In this document: positions 33,855-42,734 of the stretch, piece after piece
Numbering within the stretch: position 1 is the stretch's first letter
Layout: the number at the start of each line of letters is the position of its first letter
Assembly: GCA_024743115.1 (NCBI GenBank)
Contig: JANSXC010000010.1
Span: 62,001 to 126,000 of the forward strand
From: a bacterium
GTDB lineage: Bacteria; Planctomycetota; UBA1135; UBA2386
DNA length: 64,000 nucleotides
Reading direction: 5' to 3'
Made by a program: the position numbers and the translations under genes
The notes under the pieces: generated by a model
The model's input: only the letters and a program-made list of their open reading frames with translations
What the model was told of the DNA's origin: nothing
Databases searched by the model: none

Positions 33855-36170
33855 ATGAAGCACTCTCTGCCCGATCGTGGTCACGCCGAGCGCGTCCGTT
33901 CTCGTTGCCGTGTTCTCTGGGGTGTCGCGGGTGCCGCCGCCCTTGGTGTTTGCACTCTGGTTGGGGCGTGTTCCTCGGGTCCGGGTGGGGGGCAGCAGCC
34001 CGACGAGACTCTGAAGTTCTCCCAACCGGTTCTGTTCCTCGAACCCGGGTCGTCGGCCAAGGTCATGGTCGCGGGGAGTGAGAACTATGTTCCGGTTCCC
34101 CGGACCGATGCCCCACACCTGACGGTGAGTTCGAATCGGCCCGAAGGCGTGAAACGCTATGCGCTCGACGTTGCGGCCAGCGCGGATGCGCTGCCTGGGC
34201 TCTATGAGATCGAGTTCGAGTTCGCGGGGCAGGCGGAGATCCACTACCGGGTCATCGTCGTACCGACGGATACCACTCCGACGATGGGTGCAGTGACGGC
34301 GGTAGCCGCTGGGGAGCGGCATTCACTGGCCCTGAGCGCGAACGGTTCGGTCTGGGCCTGGGGCTCCAATGCGTTCGGGCAACTCGGGGACGGGTCTCGA
34401 GAACGCCGACTCGTGCCGGTGCGAGTCGCCGGCCTGCCGCAGCCGGCGATCGCCATTGCAGCCGGTGCCGAACACTCTCTCGCGGTGCTCCAGGACAACA
34501 CGGTCTGGGGCTGGGGTCGAACGGCCGACCGGCGGCTTCGGATCCGGCTCGAGGGTTCCCCGCCGGCGCAGGCCGCGCCGGTGATGATCTCGGGGCCGCC
34601 CGAGTTCGCCGTCGGGCTCGCGGCCGGCGATGGCCACGCGATGGCGTTGCAGGGTAGTGGTGGTGTGGTGGCCTGGGGTCGCACGTCGAGCGGGCAGACC
34701 GCGATGCAGCCGGCCACCGGCGGCCCGGTCGGGAACCTGCCGTTTCGTGCTACTCAGGTCGAGGCGGCGTACGACGTGTCCTACGCGGTGTTGGCCGATC
34801 GCAGCTTGTGGGCCTGGGGGGATGGCAGTTTTGGTCAACTCGGCCCGACGGCGTCGGGTCCCCGCGGGTTTGCGCGGCCGGTTGAGACCGTGAGTGCCGT
34901 CGACGCGGTCCGCGCCGGGATGAGTCACACCTTGGTCCTGTCGGACGGTGCGGTGATCGCGTTCGGCGGCAACCGCTACAGCCAGCTAGGTGATGGCAGC
35001 CGGGAGCCGCAAATTGCTCAGCCGGTGTTCGTGCCGCGCCTGCTGACCGTCCGGGAGATTGCCGCCGGGCGCGACCACTCGCTGGCGCTGCAGGCCGATG
35101 GTCGCGTGTTGCAGTGGGGACTGTCGGACTTGGGGCAGGCGGGCCCGATTCCTGGGGGGCCGTCGATGGGCGCAAGCCACCAGCTACTACCCGAAGTCGT
35201 TGCCGGTTTGCCGAGTGCGGCAGCGATCGACGCTGGCGGCAGGCATTCGATCGCGGTTACGGCGGCGGGCCAGTCCGCCTACGCGTGGGGGGACAACCGG
35301 TCGGGCCAGCTCGGTGATGGCACCGCCTCGGCCAGCCGCGCGGTCATCGCGCCGGTCTACGGTTCGGGCGCCGGTAGCGCCACTCAGCACGCGCTGACAC
35401 TCCTTGCGAATGGCGAAGGGACGATTCGGGCCGAGGCCGGTGGCCATACGATCGTCGCCGGCGGCGACGCATCGCGCGGTCTGTCCTATGCGGTTGCGCA
35501 CGATGACATCGTCACCCTTACCGCCAGCGCCGCGACCGGTGGTGTGTTCCTGGGTTGGAGCGGGCAGACGACGGGCAGCAATGCGGTGATCCAGGTGACC
35601 ATGGATCGCAGCCGTGTGTGCATTGCGCGATTCGGCCGGGCTCCGGTGCCGGACTTCGAGGCCAGTTCTGGTTCGCGCGTCACCTTGCGGGCGGTGGGCG
35701 ACGTCGACCTCGATGGCTGCATCGTGCTCTGGGAATGGGATATCGGAAACGACGGCCAGATCGACGCGACCGGTCCGCAGCACGGTTTCGATCGTCCCGA
35801 AATGGCGACCGACGTTCGCCTCCGCGTCACGGACAACGACGGCTTGATCGGCGAGATCGTTCAGACCGTCGCTGGGTCGAGCGGCGGCGGCACGGGCAAC
35901 AACGGGCTGATTGCGGACTTCTACACGCTACCTGCCCAGCCGATCTCGTTGTTCCCGACGACGTTCAGTGGACTCACCAGCAGTAGCCCGAACGGTCCCT
36001 TGACCAACTGGCAGTGGGATTTCACCAACGATGGCACATTCGACGCCAGTGGCTCCGAAGTGATGTTTACCTATGCTGCACCGGGAACCTACGCGGTCCG
36101 TCTCGTCGTCACCGATCAGAACGGTCAGCAGGCCTCGACGGTTCGCAATGTCGTGGTGACCGCGGGGTAG
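33855..36170 (+). CDS. RCC1-repeat lipoprotein with InlB-type and PKD domains
   Basis: 771 residues. A lipoprotein signal ends at Cys39 ('LVGAC'). After a beta-sandwich-like lead (to about 135), seven or so RCC1 blades follow ('AAGERHSLALSANGSVWAWG', 'AGRDHSLALQADGRVLQWG', 'DNRSGQLGDG'). Then comes a bacterial InlB-B-like repeat (about 510-590, 'GGVFLGWSGQTTG'). Two PKD-like domains end the protein ('IVLWEWDIGNDGQIDATG' and 'NWQWDFTNDGTFDASG'). The whole suits an outer-membrane or surface adhesion/structural role. No catalytic site is visible. Confidence 0.87.
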   Translation: MKHSLPDRGHAERVRSRCRVLWGVAGAAALGVCTLVGACSSGPGGGQQPDETLKFSQPVLFLEPGSSAKVMVAGSENYVPVPRTDAPHLTVSSNRPEGVKRYALDVAASADALPGLYEIEFEFAGQAEIHYRVIVVPTDTTPTMGAVTAVAAGERHSLALSANGSVWAWGSNAFGQLGDGSRERRLVPVRVAGLPQPAIAIAAGAEHSLAVLQDNTVWGWGRTADRRLRIRLEGSPPAQAAPVMISGPPEFAVGLAAGDGHAMALQGSGGVVAWGRTSSGQTAMQPATGGPVGNLPFRATQVEAAYDVSYAVLADRSLWAWGDGSFGQLGPTASGPRGFARPVETVSAVDAVRAGMSHTLVLSDGAVIAFGGNRYSQLGDGSREPQIAQPVFVPRLLTVREIAAGRDHSLALQADGRVLQWGLSDLGQAGPIPGGPSMGASHQLLPEVVAGLPSAAAIDAGGRHSIAVTAAGQSAYAWGDNRSGQLGDGTASASRAVIAPVYGSGAGSATQHALTLLANGEGTIRAEAGGHTIVAGGDASRGLSYAVAHDDIVTLTASAATGGVFLGWSGQTTGSNAVIQVTMDRSRVCIARFGRAPVPDFEASSGSRVTLRAVGDVDLDGCIVLWEWDIGNDGQIDATGPQHGFDRPEMATDVRLRVTDNDGLIGEIVQTVAGSSGGGTGNNGLIADFYTLPAQPISLFPTTFSGLTSSSPNGPLTNWQWDFTNDGTFDASGSEVMFTYAAPGTYAVRLVVTDQNGQQASTVRNVVVTAG

Positions 36171-36196
36171 CTCGCGGTCCTGGCCGTGGTCGCCGC

Positions 36197-36529
36197 CTAC
36201 GCCAATGCGTCGGCGATCATGGTCTGGATCTTCTCGAGAGTGGCGCGCAGGCGAGTGCGATCCTGCTCGACGTTCTTCACGGCGGCGGCGATGTCGCTGA
36301 GCTGCGCGAGCTGATCGGTCATGTTGGTCCCTTTTCGGGCTGCTCCCGTTGCCCGGGCGCGCTGCTTCGGCGCTGTCTTGCCGCCACCCCCGCGCATCTT
36401 GGTGCGAACCTGGTAGACGAGAGGCAAGGAACACCCGACCTGTTTGGCGATGTCGGCGGGTGCGGCGCCACCTTCGAGAAGCTTGCGGATCTGGGCGGAC
36501 TTGGAGGTTGGTTTCGAGGGCTTGGTCAT
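36197..36529 (-). CDS. Small helix-turn-helix protein
   Basis: 110 residues. Residues 10-45 read as a helix-turn-helix ('SAQIRKLLEGGAAPADIAKQ' then 'CSLPLVYQVRTKM'), like resolvase/HTH-38 or MerR-type recognition helices. A Gly/Lys-rich linker ('GGGGKTAPKQRARATG') and a C-terminal amphipathic helix (about 70-108) that could dimerise complete it. It is divergent from the ECF sigma factor and convergent with the RCC1 gene. A local regulator is plausible; targets unknown. Confidence 0.65.
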   Translation of the reverse strand: MTKPSKPTSKSAQIRKLLEGGAAPADIAKQVGCSLPLVYQVRTKMRGGGGKTAPKQRARATGAARKGTNMTDQLAQLSDIAAAVKNVEQDRTRLRATLEKIQTMIADALA

Positions 36530-36693
36530 CGGTGCTCGGGTTGGCTGGCGTGTTGGGTGCCCCAGTTGCTGGGCGGCAGCCCGGCTCAGTTTGTCGGATC
36601 GTGGCGGTCAAAGGAACCGCGTTGCGATCTTGCATTCCGTTACGATCCCTCGAGAGTCGCTGTTCACTCGTCTGCGGCCTCTGCGGTTTCTCG

Positions 36694-37323
36694 ATGCAAC
36701 CTCCCGACGAGACTCTCGAACTGTTGCAGCAATGGCACGGTGGCGATCGCGCGGCGCTCACTGCGCTCATCGAGCGGGATCGGGCATGGGTCGAGGCCCG
36801 AGTGCGTCAGCGCCGCTCGGACAAGCTGCGTCAGCATGCCGAGACGGTGGACGACTTCCAGGAACTCATGCTGAGGGCCTTGCAATACACGCCGAAGTTC
36901 TTGTGTGCGGACCGCGGGCAGTTTCGGGCATTGGTCGCTCGGATGATCGAGAACGTGCTCGTCGACCGCGCCCGCTATCTGGGGAGCCACCGGCGCGACG
37001 CGCAGATCCAGGCGATGCGAGTCAGTCAGATCAATCTGGATTCCCGGGTTGCGACCAGTGCCGGGCCCGACGCCGCGGCGGCCCACAACGAAGAGGTCGC
37101 ATGGATGCATCTGGGCATGCAGTTCCTTGACGAGGGTGAGCGTGAGATTGTCTGGCAGCGACAGTTCGAAGAGCGCGCGTTCGTCGAGCTGGCGCAGGAG
37201 GCCGGCGTGAGCGAAGACGCGGTGCGGATGCGCTTCAACCGGGCGCTCCTGCGTCTGGCCACGATCGTCCAACGTCTGCAGCGCGGCGAACTCGATGGGC
37301 TTCTGGCCGAAACGCCAGCCTGA
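36694..37323 (+). CDS. ECF-type RNA polymerase sigma factor
   Basis: 209 residues from ATG 36694 (the frame is open further upstream, but that part overlaps the divergent HTH gene). Region 2 is 'HAETVDDFQELMLRALQYTP' with 'FRALVARMIENVLVDRARYL'. Region 4 is 'FLDEGEREIVWQRQFEERAF' plus 'AQEAGVSEDAVRMRFNRALLR', a standard HTH. No anti-sigma gene is adjacent; instead a Ser/Thr kinase with TPRs lies convergently 35 bases away. Such pairing is frequent in Planctomycetota and implies phosphorylation-dependent control. Confidence 0.88.
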   Translation: MQPPDETLELLQQWHGGDRAALTALIERDRAWVEARVRQRRSDKLRQHAETVDDFQELMLRALQYTPKFLCADRGQFRALVARMIENVLVDRARYLGSHRRDAQIQAMRVSQINLDSRVATSAGPDAAAAHNEEVAWMHLGMQFLDEGEREIVWQRQFEERAFVELAQEAGVSEDAVRMRFNRALLRLATIVQRLQRGELDGLLAETPA

Positions 37324-37357
37324 TCGTCGAGCGCGGCGCCGGTGAGGGGCGCGACTT

Positions 37358-40300
37358 TCACCTCAGCGCGACGGCCTCGGCGAGTTGGTCCAGAGCGGGT
37401 TCGGCGTCGGTCGCCTGCAGCTGCTGCGCGAGTTCGCGCATCCACACCAGGGCACGGCGAAGCCGGGCGCAGTGCAGACGGCTACGGCGGACGACCGCGA
37501 CGAGCGGCGCGACGTCCGTCAGTGCACGATTCAGTGCGGTCTCGGCCCCGGCCTGGTCGTCCATACGGTGGCGTGCTTGGGCGCGGGTGGCGTGGAGCAG
37601 CAGGCGTTCGACGCTGGTTGCGAGGCTCGGCTGCTCTTCGGTGAGATAGGTGCTGGCGCGATCGAGAGCGGCGATCGCCGCCGCATGGTCGGCGGTTGCG
37701 ATCAGTGACTCGGCGAGGCCGCGTTCGATCGACCCGGCTACCAGGCGCGAGCCAGGCATCGCGTCCACCCTGGCACGCAGGCCAGCCGGCAGGTCTGTCA
37801 GTGTCGCCGCTGCCTGTCGCCATTGCTTCAGCGCGCGCGCGGGGTCGCGCAACATCACGATCTGGCCGAGGCGCAACTGGTGCTCGCGATGGTTCGCGTG
37901 GCCCTTGAGGTACTTCGGCGCTCGTGCCGTGAAGCTCGCATCGAGTTCGAGCGCTTCGCGCAGCCGGTCTTCGGCCAGCTCTAGTTGGCCCATCTCGCAG
38001 GCCAGGGAGCCGAGATTGTGCAGCAGGATCGATTGGTTGCGCTGCCACTGCAGGTTGTCGGGAGATTGCTCCAGCAGCACGCCGCCATGTCGACGAGCCG
38101 TTGCGAACGCGGCCAGGGCTTCGGTATCGCGCGAGTGATTCGCGAGCACGGCGCCGAGGCTGTTGGCCGCTCGCCAGCAGCTATCGTGGAGCACACGATC
38201 CTGTGAGTCGTTCTGCAGCAGGCGCTGAAGACTCGCGAGCGCCGCGCTGTAGAGCTGGATCGCGCGTTCCGGCTCCGCGCCGCGAACGGTGTTGCCGAGT
38301 GTCGTGCGCACGAAGGCGAGGGTGCGCTGCGCGACTGCGCTCGCGGGATCCTCGGCGACGAATCGTTCGGTCAATTCTCGCGCCCGCTCCAGGCCCTCGA
38401 TTGCGGCCTCGCGCTCGCCTCGGCGAATCAACAGCCTGGCCTGGTTCTTCAGCGTGATGGCGAGATTGAGGTGATTGATGCGCGCCAACGGGAACGCGGC
38501 TGTCAGTTTCTCGAGCAGTTCTCGCGACTCGGTGTACGCGGCCAGGGTCGCGGCTTCATCGTCGCCTCGTGCCAAGAGCACGGCGTGCGTTCCGAGGTTG
38601 CTGGCGAGCGCGGTCATTGCGTCTCGGTCGTGAGGTTTGGTGCGTAACACCTCGCGCAACAATTGGGCGGCGTCGCGCCAATCTCGGTCCGCGCCTTCGA
38701 GGTCTCGCGCCGATCGCAATAGCCGTGCGCGTACGCCGAGCAGTTTGGCGCGCTCGATGGACGTCCGCGGATCCTCGGTGGCGGCGAGTGCATCGAGTCC
38801 GGTGCGAACGAGTTCTTCTGCTTCGGCGAGCCGTTCGTTCGATTCGAGCCCCATCGCCAGATTGCGATGGGCTCGCGCCAGTGTCGTGGTTTCTGCCGGG
38901 GTCAGTGCGCGGACGTTTGCCAGCCGTTCCAGCGTGCTGATGGCGGCGCGGTAGGCCGCCTCCGACGGGCTGTGTTCGCCGCGGTCTTCGGCGAGGCGGG
39001 CGTTTGCCGACTGCGCTTGCGAGAGCCACCACAGAGCCGTGGGGTCATCGTTGTCGCCGAGTTCTTCGAGGCTGCTCGTGGCCCTTGCGAGCAGGTCGCC
39101 TGCGGTTTGCAGGTCGCCGAGGTGGGCGGACAGTTCCGCATACTTGACCTGCGTGATCGCGCGATCCAGTCGCAGCTCGGGGGTCGGTCCAGTGCGTTCC
39201 AGAAACCGGCGATGAAACTGCATCGCGCGCTCGAACAACTGCCGGCGAACCTCCTCGAGCTGCGGCACGTCCGACAGGTGGGTGCGGGCCAGCAGCGCCA
39301 GTTCACCGACGGCTTCGCGCGCGGCGGCGAAATCGGCCTGCGCCCGCTGCTGTGCCTCGCGGGCTTCGTCGGCGCGCAGGCGCGCGCTGATCGCAAGGTA
39401 GATGTTGGCCGCGAGCGCTATCGCCAGCATCGCGAGGATCACGGCTGCGAGCGGATTTCGTCGGCTCCACAACTGCAGCCGTCGCCCCAGGCTCGGTGGT
39501 TGCGCCAGGATCGGCTGGGCATGCCGTACCCGGTGCAGGTCCTCGGCGAAGTCCAGCGCCGTGCGATAGCGTCGATCGGCATCGCGGTTCATCGCGGTGG
39601 CGACGACGGTGCCGAGGTCGCGTTCGATCGCGGGGACGATCCGGGCCATGTCGACCGGTCGCGAGTTGAGGATGGCGTGAAAGAGCGCTTCGCGCGTCGC
39701 GCCGAAGAACGGCTGCCGCAGCGTCAACGCTTCGTAGAGGGTCGCGCCCAGCGAGTAGATGTCGGTCGCGCGATCGATTCCCTGGTCACGCGATTCGATC
39801 TGTTCCGGCGACATGTAGGCCGGCGTGCCGATGGGCTGCCCGGACTGGGTCAATCCGGCGGTCGAGGACTGGTCCCGGACGAGTCCGAAGTCGAGCAGCA
39901 CCGGCGCGCCGTCCGGAGTCACCATGATGTTGCCGGGCTTGACGTCGCGATGGACGAACCCGGCTTCGTGAGCGGCGTGCAGCGCGCGCGCGACCTGCTC
40001 GATCAACGCGATCGTCGCGTGGACGGTCGGAACGTTCGATGCCCGGTTGCCGGTCGTCGTGGATCCGGAGTCCGCCGCCGAGGGGCGGGGTAGCGCCAGT
40101 GGCTGCTCGGCCGTGACGGCCGTGGCGATGTACGCCGACAGGGTTGCACCCGGGACGTACCGCATCGCCAGATAAGGCGTGCCCTCGACCTCGCCCGTGT
40201 CGAGCACCTGGCAGATGCCCGGGTGATCGAGCTGGAACGCCGCGGCGCCCTCGCGCCGCAGCCGTTCACGCGCTTCGAACGAGAACAGGCCGCGGTCTCG

Positions 40301-40681
40301 CACCAGCTTGAGCGCGACGAGCCGTTCCTGGTCCGCCCGCTGCTGACGGGCGAGATAGACGATTCCCATACCGCCCCGCCCGAGCTCGCGAACGAGCTCG
40401 TACTCGCCGACCCGTTCGGGTGGCGGTTGGTCGGCGGCCAACCTGGGGTTGAGCTGCTCCAGGTGGCGAAACATCTCGAACTGCTCGCGCAGTCTCTGCG
40501 CGAGCGTCGGGTGTTCGAGAATCAGCTCCTCGAGCGCTTCTTGCTGGCGATCGATCGGTCGGGCGACGACGTCGGCGAGCAATTGCTCGACCCGAGATTC
40601 GCCGGAGTCGCGAGAGGGGTCCTGCACCCCCACACGATAGCCGTTCGCACGCGGCCGGAGTTCCCCATCATCCGGTTCCAT
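37358..40681 (-). CDS. Membrane Ser/Thr protein kinase with TPR sensor region
   Basis: 1107 residues from ATG 40681. Kinase domain about 85-360: glycine loop 'GRGGMGIVYLAR' (91-102), Lys115 in 'VALKLVRD', catalytic loop 'HRDVKPGNIMV' (Asp about 236), 'LLDFGLVRD' and activation/APE region 'GTPAYMSPEQIES'. A membrane helix follows near 420-440 ('AAVILAMLAIALAANIYLAI'), then over 600 residues of TPR helices outside. This is the planctomycete Hanks-type layout. It lies tail-to-tail with the ECF sigma gene and head-to-head with kynU. The start excludes a longer frame that overlaps the kynU start. Confidence 0.92.
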   Translation of the reverse strand: MEPDDGELRPRANGYRVGVQDPSRDSGESRVEQLLADVVARPIDRQQEALEELILEHPTLAQRLREQFEMFRHLEQLNPRLAADQPPPERVGEYELVRELGRGGMGIVYLARQQRADQERLVALKLVRDRGLFSFEARERLRREGAAAFQLDHPGICQVLDTGEVEGTPYLAMRYVPGATLSAYIATAVTAEQPLALPRPSAADSGSTTTGNRASNVPTVHATIALIEQVARALHAAHEAGFVHRDVKPGNIMVTPDGAPVLLDFGLVRDQSSTAGLTQSGQPIGTPAYMSPEQIESRDQGIDRATDIYSLGATLYEALTLRQPFFGATREALFHAILNSRPVDMARIVPAIERDLGTVVATAMNRDADRRYRTALDFAEDLHRVRHAQPILAQPPSLGRRLQLWSRRNPLAAVILAMLAIALAANIYLAISARLRADEAREAQQRAQADFAAAREAVGELALLARTHLSDVPQLEEVRRQLFERAMQFHRRFLERTGPTPELRLDRAITQVKYAELSAHLGDLQTAGDLLARATSSLEELGDNDDPTALWWLSQAQSANARLAEDRGEHSPSEAAYRAAISTLERLANVRALTPAETTTLARAHRNLAMGLESNERLAEAEELVRTGLDALAATEDPRTSIERAKLLGVRARLLRSARDLEGADRDWRDAAQLLREVLRTKPHDRDAMTALASNLGTHAVLLARGDDEAATLAAYTESRELLEKLTAAFPLARINHLNLAITLKNQARLLIRRGEREAAIEGLERARELTERFVAEDPASAVAQRTLAFVRTTLGNTVRGAEPERAIQLYSAALASLQRLLQNDSQDRVLHDSCWRAANSLGAVLANHSRDTEALAAFATARRHGGVLLEQSPDNLQWQRNQSILLHNLGSLACEMGQLELAEDRLREALELDASFTARAPKYLKGHANHREHQLRLGQIVMLRDPARALKQWRQAAATLTDLPAGLRARVDAMPGSRLVAGSIERGLAESLIATADHAAAIAALDRASTYLTEEQPSLATSVERLLLHATRAQARHRMDDQAGAETALNRALTDVAPLVAVVRRSRLHCARLRRALVWMRELAQQLQATDAEPALDQLAEAVALR

Positions 40682-40763
40682 TCCGCGGCCCCGAAGAAGT
40701 GAACCCTCGAACCGCTTTCCTTGAAGGTGGGAGCACGCAGGCCCTACAAACTGCCCAAGCCCG

Positions 40764-41963
40764 ATGAGCACCGACACCAGCCTGCTTTCGTACCGCGAGC
40801 GCTTCCCGATCCTCGAGCGCAGCAACTACCTCATCAACAACTCGCTCGGCGCGGTTCCGGCCGCGGCGCGCGACTACGTCAACGAGTTCGTCGAGCAGTG
40901 GGAGACGCGCGGGGTACGGTCGTGGGGCGACAGCTGGTGGACGCTGCAGGAGCGGATCGGGGACACGATCGCCGGTGTGCTCGGCGTGCCCACCGGCACC
41001 GTGTCGATGCACCAGAACATCGCGGTAGCGCTGGAGATGATCCTGTCGTGCTTCACGTTCGACGGCCCGCGGAACAAGATCGTCTACTCGGCGCTGAACT
41101 TTCCATCGGACCAATACATCTACGAAGCGCGAGAGCGCCACGGGGCGCGGCTCGTGCGCACGCCGGCGAGCGCGGATGGACTCGTGACCGACGTCGAGGC
41201 GATGCTCGATGCGATCGACGACGAGACGCTGCTCGTCGCGATCGACCACGTGATGTTCCGCAGCTCGGCGATCGTCGACATCGCGCCGATCGTGGCGAAG
41301 GCGAGGGAGCGCGGCGCGTTCGTGATCCTCGACGTGTTCCACTCGGTCGGCACGGTGCCGCTCGCGCTGCACGATCTCGGCGTGCACGCGGTCGTCGGCG
41401 GCGCGCTCAAGTGGATGTGCGGGGGGCCGGGCAACTGCTTCCTCTACGTGCACCCCGACGAGATCCAGCGGCTGCAGCCGGCCTTCACGGGGTGGGCGGC
41501 GCACAAGGATCCGTTCGCGTTCTCGCCAAAGGGGCAGGACTACCGCGATGACGGTGGGCGTTTTCACACGGGAACGCCCAACGTGCCGGCGCTGTGCGCG
41601 GGGCGCGCGGGAATCGAGCTCGTGGCCGAGGCCACGGTCGAAGCGATTCGTGCGCGTAGTCAACGACTCACGACCACGCTCGTCGACGAGGCGCTGCGCG
41701 CGGGGCTGACTCTGCGGTCGCCGAGCAACGCAGCGCAACGCGGCGGCCACGTCGCGCTCGAGGTGCCGCACGGTTACGCGGTGTGTCAGGCGCTGAGCGC
41801 GCGCGAGATCGTCGTCGACTTCCGGCCCGACGCGGGCCTGCGCGTCGCGCCGCACTTCTACAACACCGAAGAAGAGGTGCTCGCGGCGGTGCGCGCCATT
41901 CGCGAGATCCTGGACGGCGGCGAATACGAACGGTTCCTGAGCGGTGACCGCAAGCCCGGCTGA
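40764..41963 (+). CDS. kynU: Kynureninase-like PLP enzyme
   Basis: 399 residues of the class V aminotransferase fold. Features match kynureninase: 'LINNSLGAVPAAARDYVNEF' lead, 'SALNFPSDQYIYEAR', the PLP Asp segment 'FVILDVFHSVGTVPLALHDLG', and the Schiff-base Lys in 'GGALKWMCGGPGNCFLYVHP', followed by 'GWAAHKDPFAF' and 'GTPNVPALCAGRAG'. Kynureninase cleaves kynurenine to anthranilate and alanine. The next gene is an arylformamidase-type hydrolase, the preceding step of the same pathway, which supports the call. A related cysteine desulfurase-like activity cannot be excluded. Confidence 0.82.
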   Translation: MSTDTSLLSYRERFPILERSNYLINNSLGAVPAAARDYVNEFVEQWETRGVRSWGDSWWTLQERIGDTIAGVLGVPTGTVSMHQNIAVALEMILSCFTFDGPRNKIVYSALNFPSDQYIYEARERHGARLVRTPASADGLVTDVEAMLDAIDDETLLVAIDHVMFRSSAIVDIAPIVAKARERGAFVILDVFHSVGTVPLALHDLGVHAVVGGALKWMCGGPGNCFLYVHPDEIQRLQPAFTGWAAHKDPFAFSPKGQDYRDDGGRFHTGTPNVPALCAGRAGIELVAEATVEAIRARSQRLTTTLVDEALRAGLTLRSPSNAAQRGGHVALEVPHGYAVCQALSAREIVVDFRPDAGLRVAPHFYNTEEEVLAAVRAIREILDGGEYERFLSGDRKPG

Positions 41964-41983
41964 TTTACGACCCCACGACGCTC

Positions 41984-42649
41984 ATGACGAACGAACGCAG
42001 CCCACGTATCTGGGACATCAGCGAGCCGATCGAGCCGGCAACGGCACCGTTCCCCGGCGATACCCCGTTTTCGCAGGAATGGGTGCTGCGGCAGGAGGAC
42101 GGCAACTCGTGCAACGTGAGCACGATCCGGATGTCGGTGCACGTCGGCACGCACACGGACGCGCCGCTGCACTTCGACGTCGCGGGCGATGACATCGCGA
42201 CCGTCGACCTCGCACGTTACTGCGGTCGCTGTCGCGTCGTCGACGTGCGTGGCGAAGGCGAACCTGCGCTGATTCCCGCGAGCGCGATCACGCACGCGGT
42301 CACCGACGGCGCCGAGCGGGTGTTGTTCCGCACGCATGATCGCCACGATCATACGACGTTCGACCAGGGCTTCACCGCGGTTGGCCCGGCGGCGGCGGCC
42401 GCCCTGGTTGCCGCGGGGATCACTCTCGTCGGCATCGACACGCCGAGCATGGACCATGCGACGAGTCAGGGGCTCGAAGGTCACCACACGCTCTACGAGG
42501 GCGGCGTCTCGATCCTCGAGAACCTCGATCTTTCGGGCGTGCCCGCGGGTGACTACGAGCTCATCGCGCTGCCGCTGCGCATCGTCGGTGGCGACAGCAG
42601 CCCCGTGCGAGCGATCCTTCGTGAGCTGCCGCGAGGCGGCACGGACTGA
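41984..42649 (+). CDS. kynB: Kynurenine formamidase-type cyclase-family hydrolase
   Basis: 221 residues. The cyclase family motif 'HVGTHTDAPLHFDVAGDDI' (H-x-G-T-H-x-D) carries the metal ligands, with 'ISEPIEPATAPFPGDTPF' at the start and 'GIDTPSMDHATSQGLEGHHTL' later, as in KynB. KynB hydrolyses N-formylkynurenine to kynurenine. The gene follows kynU by 20 bases, so the pair likely forms an operon. No tryptophan 2,3-dioxygenase (kynA) is in the window; other cyclase-family substrates remain possible. Confidence 0.82.
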   Translation: MTNERSPRIWDISEPIEPATAPFPGDTPFSQEWVLRQEDGNSCNVSTIRMSVHVGTHTDAPLHFDVAGDDIATVDLARYCGRCRVVDVRGEGEPALIPASAITHAVTDGAERVLFRTHDRHDHTTFDQGFTAVGPAAAAALVAAGITLVGIDTPSMDHATSQGLEGHHTLYEGGVSILENLDLSGVPAGDYELIALPLRIVGGDSSPVRAILRELPRGGTD

Positions 42650-42734
42650 GGCGGCTTCACGGCGTGCGTATGTGCGTAACACGGATTCATCGCAGCCACT
42701 TCGTGATCGGGATCCTTTGCCATAGCCTGCTCTG

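Noticed and set aside
36349..36693. N-terminal extension of the ECF sigma factor
   Set aside because: It overlaps the divergent HTH gene and lacks sigma-like sequence; ATG 36694 begins the domain.
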